A DNA stretch of 21,293 nucleotides from CAYOEZ01 sp964402955 (GTDB lineage Bacteria; Chloroflexota; DTOL01; DAOUCN01): the NCBI GenBank assembly GCA_964402955.1, contig CAYOEZ010000061.1, positions 1-21,293 of the forward strand. Direction: 5' to 3'. Shown here piece by piece: positions 13,274-21,293 of this stretch. Each line of letters starts with the position of its first letter. The first letter of the stretch is position 1. Under the pieces are notes generated by a model. That model saw nothing but the letters and a program-made list of their open reading frames with translations, was not told the origin of the DNA and made no database searches. The translations under genes and the position numbers were made by a program.

Positions 13274-15721
13274 CTACGGCCTGCTTGTCCCTGCTCTGAA
13301 TTGACGCAGGCGCAGGCTGTTCGTCACGACCGATACTGAGCTTGTCGCCATGGCCCCCGAGGCGAACATGGGGTTCATGAGGATGCCGGCGATGGGATAG
13401 AGCACACCCATGGCGATCGGAATCAGCAAGATGTTGTAGAAGAAGGCCCAGAACAGGTTCTGGTAGATGGTTGTCATCGTGCGACGTGAGAGCGCAATGG
13501 CTGTCACGACGCCCATCAAATCACCGCGCATCAGCGTGATGTCGGCGGCTTCCATGGCCACATCAGCGCCGGTGCCGATGGCGATGCCGACGTTGGCCTG
13601 GGCCAGTGCCGGCGCATCGTTGATGCCGTCTCCAACCATCGCCACGATCTTGCCCGCGTTTTGCAACTTCTTGATTTCCGCTGTCTTGTCGCCGGGCAGA
13701 ACATTGGCAAGGACACGGTCGATGCCGGCGTGGCGTGCAATGGCCTCGGCAGTGCGCTGGTTATCGCCGGTCAGCATGACAACGTCCAGTCCCAGCCGGT
13801 GCATCTCTTTCACCGCAGCCGCCGATGTGGTCTTGATCGTATCGGCAACCGCGATCATGCCGGCCAGACGATCGTTGATTGCCACCAGCATGACGGTCTT
13901 GCCCTCTTGCTCCAGACGCGCAGCCTCGCTGTCATTGAATGCGATCTCGTGCAGTTCCATCAGGCGGCGGTTGCCCAGCAGCACGCGTTGCCCCTCGACC
14001 GTTGCCACGATGCCATGACCGGGTATCGCCTCGAATTCGGTACCCTGAACGAGTGTGTCTCCCTTGCCGCGTGCATACTCGACGATAGCCTCGCCCAGCG
14101 GATGCTCAGAGCCTTGCTCGGCGCTGGCGGCGGCATGTAGCAATTCGGTTGCACTCACCTTGTCTGACGTCAAAATAACATCGGTTACGACCGGCTTGCC
14201 CTGCGTGATCGTGCCAGTTTTGTCGAGAACAATCGTCGTGATCTTGTGCGCCGTCTCGAGCGCTTCGCCGCTGCGAATCAGGATGCCATTCTCTGCCCCC
14301 TTGCCGGTGCCGACCATGATCGCTGTCGGCGTCGCCAGGCCGAGGGCGCAGGGGCAGGCAACGATCATGACAGCGATGAAGTTGAGCAGGGCAAGCGTGA
14401 ACGCTGGCTGTGGGCCAAAGACCATCCAGGCCAGAAATGTGAGCACGCCCAGCAAGATGACCGATGGCACGAAGACGCTGGCGACCTTGTCGGCCAGCCG
14501 CTGCACGGGAGCTTTCGACCCCTGCGCCTCTTCGACCAGGCGAATGATTTGCGCCAGCGCCGTCTCCTTGCCTACCCGTTTTGCCTGGAAGCGGAAAGAG
14601 CCGGTTTTGTTGATGGTGGCGCCGATGACTTGATCGCCCGCCCGCTTCTCAACCGGCAGAGATTCACCGGTGATCATGGACTCGTCCACGCTGGAATAGC
14701 CGTCTCTTACCACACCGTCTACGGGTATCTTCTCGCCGGGACGCACGACGACGATTTCGTCCACAAGCACGTCCTCTACGGGCACATCCATCTCGCTACC
14801 ATCGCGCACGACGCGCGCCGTCTTGGAACGCAGGCCCATCAGCCGCTTGATCGCCTCGCTCGTTTCGCCCTTGGCGCGCGCTTCGAGCAGGCGGCCCAGT
14901 AGGATCAGGGTGATGATGACGGCCGATGTATCGTAATAGGAGGCTGCCATGACGCCCAGGCTCGAGAACAAGTCAGGGAAGAAAGTAATGGCAACACTGT
15001 AGATGAAGGCCGCCGACGTGCCGACCGCGACCAGCGTGTTCATGTCGCTGGTGCGGTGCTTGAGCGCCCCCCATGCGCCCTTGAAGAACTGCCAACCAGC
15101 CCAGAACTGCACCGGCAGGGTGAGCAGCATGAGCACGAAGTTGTTGCCGAGGATGGATGGGACGAAGGGCAGGTAGTCGCGCAGCGAGCCGAGGACGATG
15201 ACGACGCTGAGGATAGCCGAGACAGCCACCTTACGTTTCAGGTTCTTGATCTCGTGCTGGCGCGCCTCGCGCTCGATGTCACGTAGCTCTTTGTCCTCGG
15301 CCACCTCGCGCACTTCATAGCCGGCGTCCACGATTGCCCGCTTGAGATCGGCCAGCCTGGCCTGGGTGGGCAGGTATTCGACTGTTGCCCGCTCCGTGGC
15401 AAGATTAACGCTGGCCGATACGACGCCGTCCACCTCACGCAGAGCGTTCTGCACGTGCTCGACGCAACTGGCGCAGGTCATGAGGCCGACGGGGATCGTT
15501 ACCTTCTCGATGCGCGCCTCGTAGCCGAGTTCGTTGACTGTGCTGATGATGTTTTGGATGCCCACCAGCTCGGGGTCATAGATCACGGTGCCGCGCTCGG
15601 TCGCCAGGTTGACGCTGACCTTTTTCACACCCGGCAGGTCTTTGACTCCTTCTTCAATGGTGGCAACGCAACTGGCGCAACTCATGCCACCGATCGGGAC
15701 ATCCACACGTTTTTCTGGCAC
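13274..15721 (-). CDS. copA: Copper-exporting P1B-type ATPase
   Basis: An 815-residue membrane pump that expels Cu(I) from the cytoplasm using ATP. Two N-terminal metal-binding domains carry GMSCASC (Cys15, Cys18) and LMTCASC (Cys83, Cys86). Further motifs are TGES (351-354, actuator), CPC (456-458, intramembrane copper site), DKTGT (Asp500, phosphorylated), SEHP (His540) and GDGINDAP (697-704). The C-terminal membrane pair shows MFASGAMATSSVSVV, as in copper pumps. The start is GTG at 15721 with GAGGAG seven bases upstream. The csoR stop lies 14 bases before it, so both are one operon, and copper relief of CsoR should induce the pump. Length and motifs are all normal. Confidence 0.97.
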   Translation of the reverse strand: MPEKRVDVPIGGMSCASCVATIEEGVKDLPGVKKVSVNLATERGTVIYDPELVGIQNIISTVNELGYEARIEKVTIPVGLMTCASCVEHVQNALREVDGVVSASVNLATERATVEYLPTQARLADLKRAIVDAGYEVREVAEDKELRDIEREARQHEIKNLKRKVAVSAILSVVIVLGSLRDYLPFVPSILGNNFVLMLLTLPVQFWAGWQFFKGAWGALKHRTSDMNTLVAVGTSAAFIYSVAITFFPDLFSSLGVMAASYYDTSAVIITLILLGRLLEARAKGETSEAIKRLMGLRSKTARVVRDGSEMDVPVEDVLVDEIVVVRPGEKIPVDGVVRDGYSSVDESMITGESLPVEKRAGDQVIGATINKTGSFRFQAKRVGKETALAQIIRLVEEAQGSKAPVQRLADKVASVFVPSVILLGVLTFLAWMVFGPQPAFTLALLNFIAVMIVACPCALGLATPTAIMVGTGKGAENGILIRSGEALETAHKITTIVLDKTGTITQGKPVVTDVILTSDKVSATELLHAAASAEQGSEHPLGEAIVEYARGKGDTLVQGTEFEAIPGHGIVATVEGQRVLLGNRRLMELHEIAFNDSEAARLEQEGKTVMLVAINDRLAGMIAVADTIKTTSAAAVKEMHRLGLDVVMLTGDNQRTAEAIARHAGIDRVLANVLPGDKTAEIKKLQNAGKIVAMVGDGINDAPALAQANVGIAIGTGADVAMEAADITLMRGDLMGVVTAIALSRRTMTTIYQNLFWAFFYNILLIPIAMGVLYPIAGILMNPMFASGAMATSSVSVVTNSLRLRQFRAGTSRP

Positions 15722-15735
15722 GGAAATTCTCCTCT

Positions 15736-16014
15736 CTACAGTTTGCTGGTTGCGGCAAAGACGTCGACGATCTCGCCGATGACACGCTCACGCTCTTTGC
15801 CATCTTCATTGCGGATGGCTGTCGTGACACAGGTGTTCAGGTGGTGCTCCAGAATGAGCGCGTTGATCTTGTCGATGGCTCGTTGCACGGCCAGCGACTG
15901 CTTGATGACGTCGACGCAATAGACATCCTCTTCAACCATGCGCTCAACGCCGCGCAGATGGCCCTCAACGCTCTTGAGGCGAGATAGAACATCCTGCTTG
16001 TGCTTGTCGTCCAT
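15736..16014 (-). CDS. csoR: Copper-sensing repressor CsoR
   Basis: A 92-residue all-helical repressor that leaves DNA on binding Cu(I). The copper-binding triad has the exact CsoR spacing: Cys33 (DVYCVDV), His58 and Cys62 (LEHHLNTCVT), i.e. 25 and 4 residues apart. EGHLRGVERMVEED is the family's first-helix signature. I prefer ATG 16014 over ATG 16044 because GGAGG is four bases upstream and relatives start here. The short spacing leaves some doubt. It is the first gene of the csoR-copA operon, with a promoter at 16102-16130 and a G/C palindrome over the start site. Confidence 0.93.
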   Translation of the reverse strand: MDDKHKQDVLSRLKSVEGHLRGVERMVEEDVYCVDVIKQSLAVQRAIDKINALILEHHLNTCVTTAIRNEDGKERERVIGEIVDVFAATSKL

Positions 16015-16066
16015 GAAACCTCCGCGCCGGGCATGGGCAGCCACAACGGGCCGCCTCTCTAGACTT

Positions 16067-16093
16067 ACCCCCCTCCCCCCTGGGGGAGGGGGT
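16067..16093. promoter_or_regulatory. Candidate CsoR operator (G/C palindrome)
   Basis: A run of C, T and C, followed by CTGGGGGAGGGGGT, forms a near-perfect G/C inverted repeat (CCCCTCCCCC against GGGGGAGGGG). It begins nine bases downstream of the csoR -10 box, so it covers the start of transcription. Known CsoR sites are pseudo-palindromes with G/C tracts flanked by TA/AT, which this resembles. A dispersed structural repeat is the alternative. Confidence 0.55.
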
Positions 16094-16101
16094 GCGGCAG
16101 A

Positions 16102-16130
16102 AGTGTATCACGCCGGAGGAGCTTTGTCAA
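16102..16130 (-). promoter_or_regulatory. csoR-copA promoter
   Basis: TTGACA (16130-16125) and TACACT (16107-16102) on the minus strand, 17 bases apart. The transcript would start near 16095, at the edge of the G/C palindrome, and reach the csoR ATG after about 80 bases. Confidence 0.75.
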
Positions 16131-16154
16131 GCGATGTATGTGTAATGCCGCGAT

Positions 16155-16283
16155 TCCAAATATCAACGAGCAGACCGTTGGCTCGTCATTGCGAGTGCTG
16201 TTTACGAAGCAATCTCAGCGTTGCGCAGGGGGATTGCTTCGCAAAGAACGCTCGCAATGACGGGCGTTCCGCCATATTTGGAA
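16155..16283. repeat. MITE/REP-like palindromic element
   Basis: Nested inverted repeats share one centre. Outer arms are TTCCAAATAT (16155-16164) and ATATTTGGAA (16274-16283). Middle arms are CGTCATTGCGAG (16184-16195) and CTCGCAATGACG (16251-16262), perfect over 12 bases. The inner pair is CGAAGCAATC (16205-16214) and GATTGCTTCG (16232-16241). No reading frame inside is credible. The inner core matches the element at 9401-9465. The element separates the csoR promoter from that of the small gene at 16503. Confidence 0.75.
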
Positions 16284-16318
16284 GTGCTGTGTGTAATGGG
16301 TAACTCGTCCGCCAGCTA

Positions 16319-16347
16319 TTGACTTTTTGACCTGGATGTGATATATA
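16319..16347 (+). promoter_or_regulatory. Promoter of small gene
   Basis: TTGACT (16319-16324) and TATATA (16342-16347), 17-base spacer, plus strand. The transcript would carry a leader of about 150 bases before ATG 16503. Two similar 12-mers beginning GGATGT (16334 and 16362, ten of twelve matching, 28 bases apart) flank the -10 box and might be a regulator's half-sites. I recognise no known riboswitch in the leader. Confidence 0.6.
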
Positions 16348-16502
16348 AGCAATGTAATTACGGATGTAACATAACGTGCAGTTGAGTCGCTTTGCCAGGC
16401 ACTGTGCGTGGGCAATGACGCCCTTCCGGTTTGTGGTTTGTTGCAACACACTTGCGGGGCACGATTGTCGCCGAGCATGATGTCAAAAAAAGGAGTCCTC
16501 GA

Positions 16503-16829
16503 ATGTTAGGACCATATGATCAGGATCCCATGTTCTATGCTAAGAAACACCGCAGTCAGTTCCTGGAGTGGGAATATCCACGGCATGCACGCATCAGCCT
16601 GCCGCTGTCGCTGGGCAATGAGCATCAGGAGCAGTTGATACTGGACTCGGAGTTCGAGCGCCACACGCGTGACCTTCCCCAGGGGCCATCCTGGACAGCG
16701 CGCCTGACTCTCAACGTCGGTGCGTGGTTGGTCAAGGCAGGCTGCCGCCTGGAGAGGCTGGGTTTTGGGCGGCTTGGCTCGCTGCCTGCCGGTTCATCCG
16801 TGGCCATGGATTGTGGCTGTGCGTCGTAG
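16503..16829 (+). CDS. Small protein of unknown function
   Basis: A 108-residue protein I do not recognise. ATG 16503 has AGGAG seven bases upstream after a poly-A run, with a promoter at 16319 and a terminator at 16854, so it forms its own transcription unit. The N-terminal part is charged and aromatic (DQDPMFYAKKHRSQFLEWEYP). The middle is acidic (EHQEQLILDSEFERHTRD). A C-terminal amphipathic stretch (LTLNVGAWLVKAGCRLERLG) could be a membrane-surface helix. The end, AMDCGCAS, holds a CxC pair, which might bind metal; the copper operon next door makes that tempting but unproven. There is no signal peptide. Confidence 0.7.
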   Translation: MLGPYDQDPMFYAKKHRSQFLEWEYPRHARISLPLSLGNEHQEQLILDSEFERHTRDLPQGPSWTARLTLNVGAWLVKAGCRLERLGFGRLGSLPAGSSVAMDCGCAS

Positions 16830-16853
16830 AAGGTCGTCGTGTTACTGATGAGT

Positions 16854-16921
16854 GACCCCCTGTGGTTGGCCTGGCAAAGCGTGTCGCGCGCCGGCAGACC
16901 ACACGGGGTCGATTCTTTTTG
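16854..16921 (+). terminator. Rho-independent terminator of small gene
   Basis: GACCCCCTGTGGT (16854-16866) pairs with ACCACACGGGGTC (16898-16910), 12 of 13 positions. The loop contains a further GC-rich pairing, and GATTCTTTTTGTTG follows on the plus strand. It begins 25 bases after the stop at 16829 and precedes the convergent deacetylase stop at 16957. Confidence 0.75.
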
Positions 16922-16956
16922 TTGCGGACAGAGTCATCTCGATTGGCTGCCGTTAG

Positions 16957-17883
16957 CTACTGCACTACCACCGACAGCGGCACAAGCTCGTACCCCTTCT
17001 CGCGCAGCCCGGCGATAATGCGCTGCAAACCATCTGCTGTCTGCGGGCTGCCCACATGCTCGATGAAGATCGCCCCGTTGGCTGCGTTCTTGAGAATTGT
17101 GCTCACCACGCCATCCACCGTTGCATCCTCGCGCCAGTCCCCCGAGTCGACTGTCCAGTAGACAGCGCGATAGCCGGCCGTCCAGGCCGCCGCCAGCACG
17201 CGCTTATCGCGCGCTCCGAATGGCGGGCGGAAGTAGGGCCTGGTCGTGCGCCCGGCGATCTTCTGGATGATCTCCTCCGTTGTTTGCAGCTCTTGAATGA
17301 TCTGCGCGTCACTGATGGTGGTGAAATCGGGGTGCGTGTTGCTGTGATTAGCGATCTCATGCCCATCGGCGATGATAGCCTTGACTCCGGCGGGATTGTC
17401 TGTGGCCCAGGCGCCGGTCAGGAAAAAGGTAGAGCGCACGCCGGCCTGGCGCAGCGCAGCCAGTATCCTGGGCAAGGGTTCGGCAGAGGCTCCGGCGTCG
17501 AAGGTGAGGGCGATCTGGCGTCTGGCCGGGTTGCCGAGCGCGATCTCAGCCGGTGGGGGCCCCTCAATGCTGGGGGGAACGGTGGCTGTGGCCAGCATGC
17601 GGGTGATGGTTGGTGTAGGGTCGGGCGTCTGTGTTGCCGTCGCGGTTGATGTCGGCGGCGCCGGCGTGGTCGTGGCTGTAGCTGTTGTCCCGCTTGTTCC
17701 AACAATGATGGGCGACATGGTGGCCGGCGCCGTGTCGAGTTCCCCCGGAGTCGTGGCACTGGTTGCTGGCGCGGTGGTTGTCCCCCCAGGGTTGGAGGAA
17801 ACGGGGGGCTGAGTTGCCCCACATGCTGCCGCAAGCACAACCAACGTTACCAGAAGCGTCAAACCCGCGCGGGTGTTCTTCAT
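16957..17883 (-). CDS. Polysaccharide deacetylase lipoprotein (CE4/NodB domain)
   Basis: A 308-residue surface lipoprotein that should remove N- or O-acetyl groups from peptidoglycan or another polysaccharide. The signal (LLVTLVVLAAAC) has a lipobox at Cys21. It is followed by about 90 residues of Thr/Ala/Pro linker, then the NodB domain from about 120. Motif 1 is LTFDAG (Asp129, with Ala130 where many members have a second Asp). Motif 2 is HSNTH (His180, His184), motif 3 RPPFGARD, motif 4 WTVDSGDW and motif 5 FIEHVG. TFDAG occurs in a recognised subgroup, but activity should not be assumed. ATG 17883 has no clear ribosome site, and the promoter at 17893-17921 would place the transcript start only a few bases upstream, suggesting a leaderless message. 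Confidence 0.9.
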   Translation of the reverse strand: MKNTRAGLTLLVTLVVLAAACGATQPPVSSNPGGTTTAPATSATTPGELDTAPATMSPIIVGTSGTTATATTTPAPPTSTATATQTPDPTPTITRMLATATVPPSIEGPPPAEIALGNPARRQIALTFDAGASAEPLPRILAALRQAGVRSTFFLTGAWATDNPAGVKAIIADGHEIANHSNTHPDFTTISDAQIIQELQTTEEIIQKIAGRTTRPYFRPPFGARDKRVLAAAWTAGYRAVYWTVDSGDWREDATVDGVVSTILKNAANGAIFIEHVGSPQTADGLQRIIAGLREKGYELVPLSVVVQ

Positions 17884-17892
17884 ATGGGGCCA

Positions 17893-17937
17893 AGTGTATC
17901 ACAATGCGTTCCTGCTGCCAAGTGTTCCTGCTGCCAA
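17893..17937 (-). promoter_or_regulatory. Deacetylase promoter with tandem -35-containing repeat
   Basis: On the minus strand TTGGCA (17921-17916) and TACACT (17898-17893) are 17 bases apart, putting the start near 17886, about three bases before the ATG. The 14-base unit TTGGCAGCAGGAAC occurs twice (17908-17921 and 17924-17937, period 16), so a second -35-like hexamer lies one and a half helical turns further up. It may be a regulator's direct repeat or a local duplication. Confidence 0.55.
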
Positions 17938-17965
17938 ATGTCATTGTTCAGCGATTACGTCAGGG

Positions 17966-18114
17966 AACTGTTCACCGTTGGGGTAATGCGGTCTGTTGTA
18001 GGTCGACTTTCCATAGTCGACAACCCGTTCGGGTCGCAGGCAGGCCCATTGCAACCCGAAATGCCGGGTATGGAAACCCGGCCTACCACGTCCGCGGGAC
18101 AACTGTGAACAGTT
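17966..18114. repeat. Composite multi-hairpin intergenic element
   Basis: Outer arms AACTGTTCAC (17966-17975) and GTGAACAGTT (18105-18114) are exact reverse complements. Inside are GTAGG/CCTAC (17998-18002, 18082-18086), GTCGAC/GTCGAC with an 8-base loop (18002-18021), ACCCG-TT-CGGGT (18023-18034) and CCGGGT/ACCCGG (18064-18081). It lies between the amidohydrolase stop (18152) and the deacetylase promoter, and contains no credible frame. Its inner architecture recurs in shorter form at 5541-5592. Confidence 0.75.
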
Positions 18115-18151
18115 ACCCCGGGCTTGTCAGCGACGACTGAAAAGTGAGCAG

Positions 18152-19156
18152 TCACGAAGTACTGAGGATTCTGACCGCGTTCGCCTGCGTGATCTTGTCA
18201 AACGCGGTTCTCGACATCTGACCATGATGCAGCAGCGCCTTCAGATAGGCAAGCTGTGGCACGGGTGTGCCGACGAAATTCAACCTTGACCACGCGTCAG
18301 GAGTGACCCTGCCGTGCGTCAATATCTCCTCGATGAACTGGTCGATGTGCGCTTGCTGCTGCGCCTCTTTACGTGTTCCCGCCGAGACGATGTCTGTTCC
18401 AAACATCAGGCGATCCTGAAACTCGACGAGAAAGCGCAAACCGGCGTCGGCATCGCGCACCAGGGCATTAAAGCCGCTGCGCGCCGAAAGATCAGCATAG
18501 AGGTTGGGGTATGTCCGGAATAGATGCGGCAGAGACCCCTCACCGCCAGAGCCTCTGGGATACGATCCCTTGTCCGTGACAGATGTGACCGCGGCGATCT
18601 CAGACCAGAAACCCGGGCCGTGGCCGATGATCTTCGTCCCCGGGACTGACTGCAGCAGTTTCTCCAGACGAGGCGCCCCGGGGTCATCCTGGAGCCCATA
18701 GCTGCCGGGCAGGAAATTGGTGCTTTCGATGGTCACCACCATGCCATGCTCCCCGATCTGCCTGAACATGTTGATCACCCGCGCATCATCAAACGGCACA
18801 TTGGCAGTCACCTCGCCGATCCCTCTGCAGCCGTGTTCCACGAACCAATCCAGAACGTCGCCAAAGTCGGTGCCGGCGCTGTTGTCTCCCCAGCGGGGGT
18901 CCATGTTGCCAAAGGGAATGACGCGCTCGCGATAGCGGGCGGCGTCAACAACCTGGTCATGAACAGACATGCGCTCGCCGCAATAGACGCCCAGCGGAGC
19001 GCCCTCGGGCGAGGCGTTGTAGACCGGCAGCACAACCGCCATATCGACGCCCTCAGCATCGAGGCGCGCGATCAGGCCGTTCCAGGTGAGCGGCGGGTGC
19101 TCGTCTTTCCTGCTGACGCGGAAATCGCCGACGTGCGCGTGCATGTCGATTATCAT
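18152..19156 (-). CDS. Amidohydrolase family protein (TIM-barrel metal-dependent hydrolase)
   Basis: A 334-residue member of the amidohydrolase-2 group (relatives include decarboxylases and lactonases). Seen: IIDMHAHVGDF at the N-terminus (HxH metal ligands), IGEVTANVPFDD, IIGHGPGFWSE (a further metal/active-site His) and DRLMFGTDIVS (the conserved Asp after strand 8). ATG 19156 is chosen because the HxH strand must lie at the very start and GAGG precedes it by five bases. A longer reading from 19306 would overlap the phosphoglucomutase gene by about 140 bases. It starts 7 bases after the phosphoglucomutase stop, so the two are co-transcribed and probably translationally coupled. Substrate not evident; a role in sugar-lactone or acid chemistry would suit its partner but is a guess. 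Confidence 0.85.
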   Translation of the reverse strand: MIIDMHAHVGDFRVSRKDEHPPLTWNGLIARLDAEGVDMAVVLPVYNASPEGAPLGVYCGERMSVHDQVVDAARYRERVIPFGNMDPRWGDNSAGTDFGDVLDWFVEHGCRGIGEVTANVPFDDARVINMFRQIGEHGMVVTIESTNFLPGSYGLQDDPGAPRLEKLLQSVPGTKIIGHGPGFWSEIAAVTSVTDKGSYPRGSGGEGSLPHLFRTYPNLYADLSARSGFNALVRDADAGLRFLVEFQDRLMFGTDIVSAGTRKEAQQQAHIDQFIEEILTHGRVTPDAWSRLNFVGTPVPQLAYLKALLHHGQMSRTAFDKITQANAVRILSTS

Positions 19157-19163
19157 GTCTGCC

Positions 19164-20813
<1,650 letters not shown>

Positions 20814-20824
20814 ATTGTCCCCCC

Positions 20825-20851
20825 CCGTCTGTGGACGGCGCGTGACGCGCC
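20825..20851 (-). promoter_or_regulatory. Overlapping hairpins in the pgm leader
   Basis: CCGTC-TGTG-GACGG (20825-20838) and GGCGCG-TGA-CGCGCC (20837-20851) share two bases, so the fully paired forms exclude each other. They lie directly upstream of the G-rich ribosome site. They could influence translation, but no known element is recognised. Confidence 0.3.
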
Positions 20852-20880
20852 TCGCTGACACGTGTTGTGCAGCTACATAC

Positions 20881-20910
20881 AGTATACAGTCTCGGGTTGC
20901 CTGTTGTCCA
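20881..20910 (-). promoter_or_regulatory. pgm promoter with operator-like sequence
   Basis: TGGACA (20910-20905) and TATACT (20886-20881) on the minus strand, 18 bases apart, giving a leader of about 60 bases to ATG 20813. The -10 box is embedded in ACTGTATAC (20890-20882), the same 9-mer found at 12016-12024 in the GntR operator candidate. This hints that the same or a related regulator acts here. Confidence 0.6.
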
Positions 20911-20913
20911 GAC

Positions 20914-21293
20914 AGCTTTGCGGCATAACGAAATCCGCTGCGCCTGGGTGCAAAGCCCGGACCTCAAGCGACAGCGGGTTTCGTTCAGGTGCACGCCGTG
21001 ATGAAGGGCAGGCTTGCACTGGACAATTCCATCATCCGCAAGTTGCGCGACAGCGCGGCAACGTGCACGTAGACGAGAATCTATCCAGGTTGAAGCGCGT
21101 GGCTAAAGCGCGACATCTGGCGCCTTCATGTCGCCGGAGGTCGTGCTCTTTCCCAGGCTCAGGCCTGGCTGCGCCGGCCGGGGTGCATCTAGAACGCCGG
21201 CGCGGTGGTATGCCCCGTCTCGATCATAGCCTGGAAATTCTGCGGCGGAATAACGTCAATGATGCTATTGCTGGAGCACAGAACCTAGCCGCC
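20914..21293. other. Right-edge region without a supported gene
   Basis: About 380 bases. A hairpin with 14-base arms (20927-20940 and 20972-20985, one mismatch that becomes a G-U pair in plus-strand RNA) lies next to the pgm promoter. Further right, the minus strand reads about 31 codons between stops (21284 to 21189), including SSNSIIDVIPPQNFQAMIE, which looks protein-like and may be the end of a broken gene, but no family is recognisable. Another minus frame is open to the edge, so nothing is assigned. Confidence 0.4.

Noticed and set aside
21189..21284. C-terminal end of a minus-strand gene at the right edge
   Set aside because: The protein-like stretch has a stop at both ends and only 31 codons, and another minus frame is also open to the edge, so neither can be supported as a gene.

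Overview
The window reads as chromosomal DNA from a GC-rich bacterium. Proline/threonine/alanine-rich lipoprotein linkers, a Tat-exported sugar-binding lipoprotein and the mix of sugar-uptake and short intergenic hairpin elements fit Chloroflexota best. That placement is an inference from style, since there is no rRNA or other marker gene.

Layout. At the left edge (1-1604, minus) lies most of an acetyl-CoA synthetase gene, cut by the window start, with a clear promoter. Next come a 3'-truncated aldo/keto reductase gene (1837, plus) and the 5' fragment of a carbohydrate-enzyme-like gene (2338, minus), fused tail to tail. From 2408 to 11742 everything is on the minus strand and forms a sugar-utilisation cluster. 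In transcription order it holds a GntR/FCD regulator, an extracellular sugar-binding lipoprotein, two MalF/MalG-type permeases, three tandem paralogous five-bladed beta-propeller glycosidase-like proteins (GH43-like), a decayed Opp/Dpp-type ABC ATPase, and an L-fucose/L-arabinose-isomerase-like protein. At 12214 (plus) stands the complete aldo/keto reductase. Its promoter and first ~250 coding bases also occur at 1734-2085, so the ~10 kb cluster is bracketed by direct repeats.

Right of this are a copper module (csoR-copA, minus) with a recognisable promoter and G/C palindrome, a small protein of unknown function (16503-16829, plus), a lipoprotein polysaccharide deacetylase (minus), and a two-gene unit of phosphoglucomutase followed by an amidohydrolase (minus). 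The last ~400 bases hold no gene I can support.

Working together. The binding protein and permeases should import an oligosaccharide. The signal-less propeller proteins would cleave it in the cytoplasm, and the isomerase would convert a released aldose. GH43-like chemistry plus an arabinose/fucose-type isomerase suggests arabinose-containing glycans, but the substrate is not proven by sequence. No functional ATPase for the importer is encoded here. The most interesting points are the repeat-bracketed cluster with its mosaic repeat, the glycosidase triplication in which one copy has Gln in place of the putative catalytic Glu, a candidate GntR operator at the regulator's own promoter with related sites elsewhere, and several families of structured intergenic repeats.
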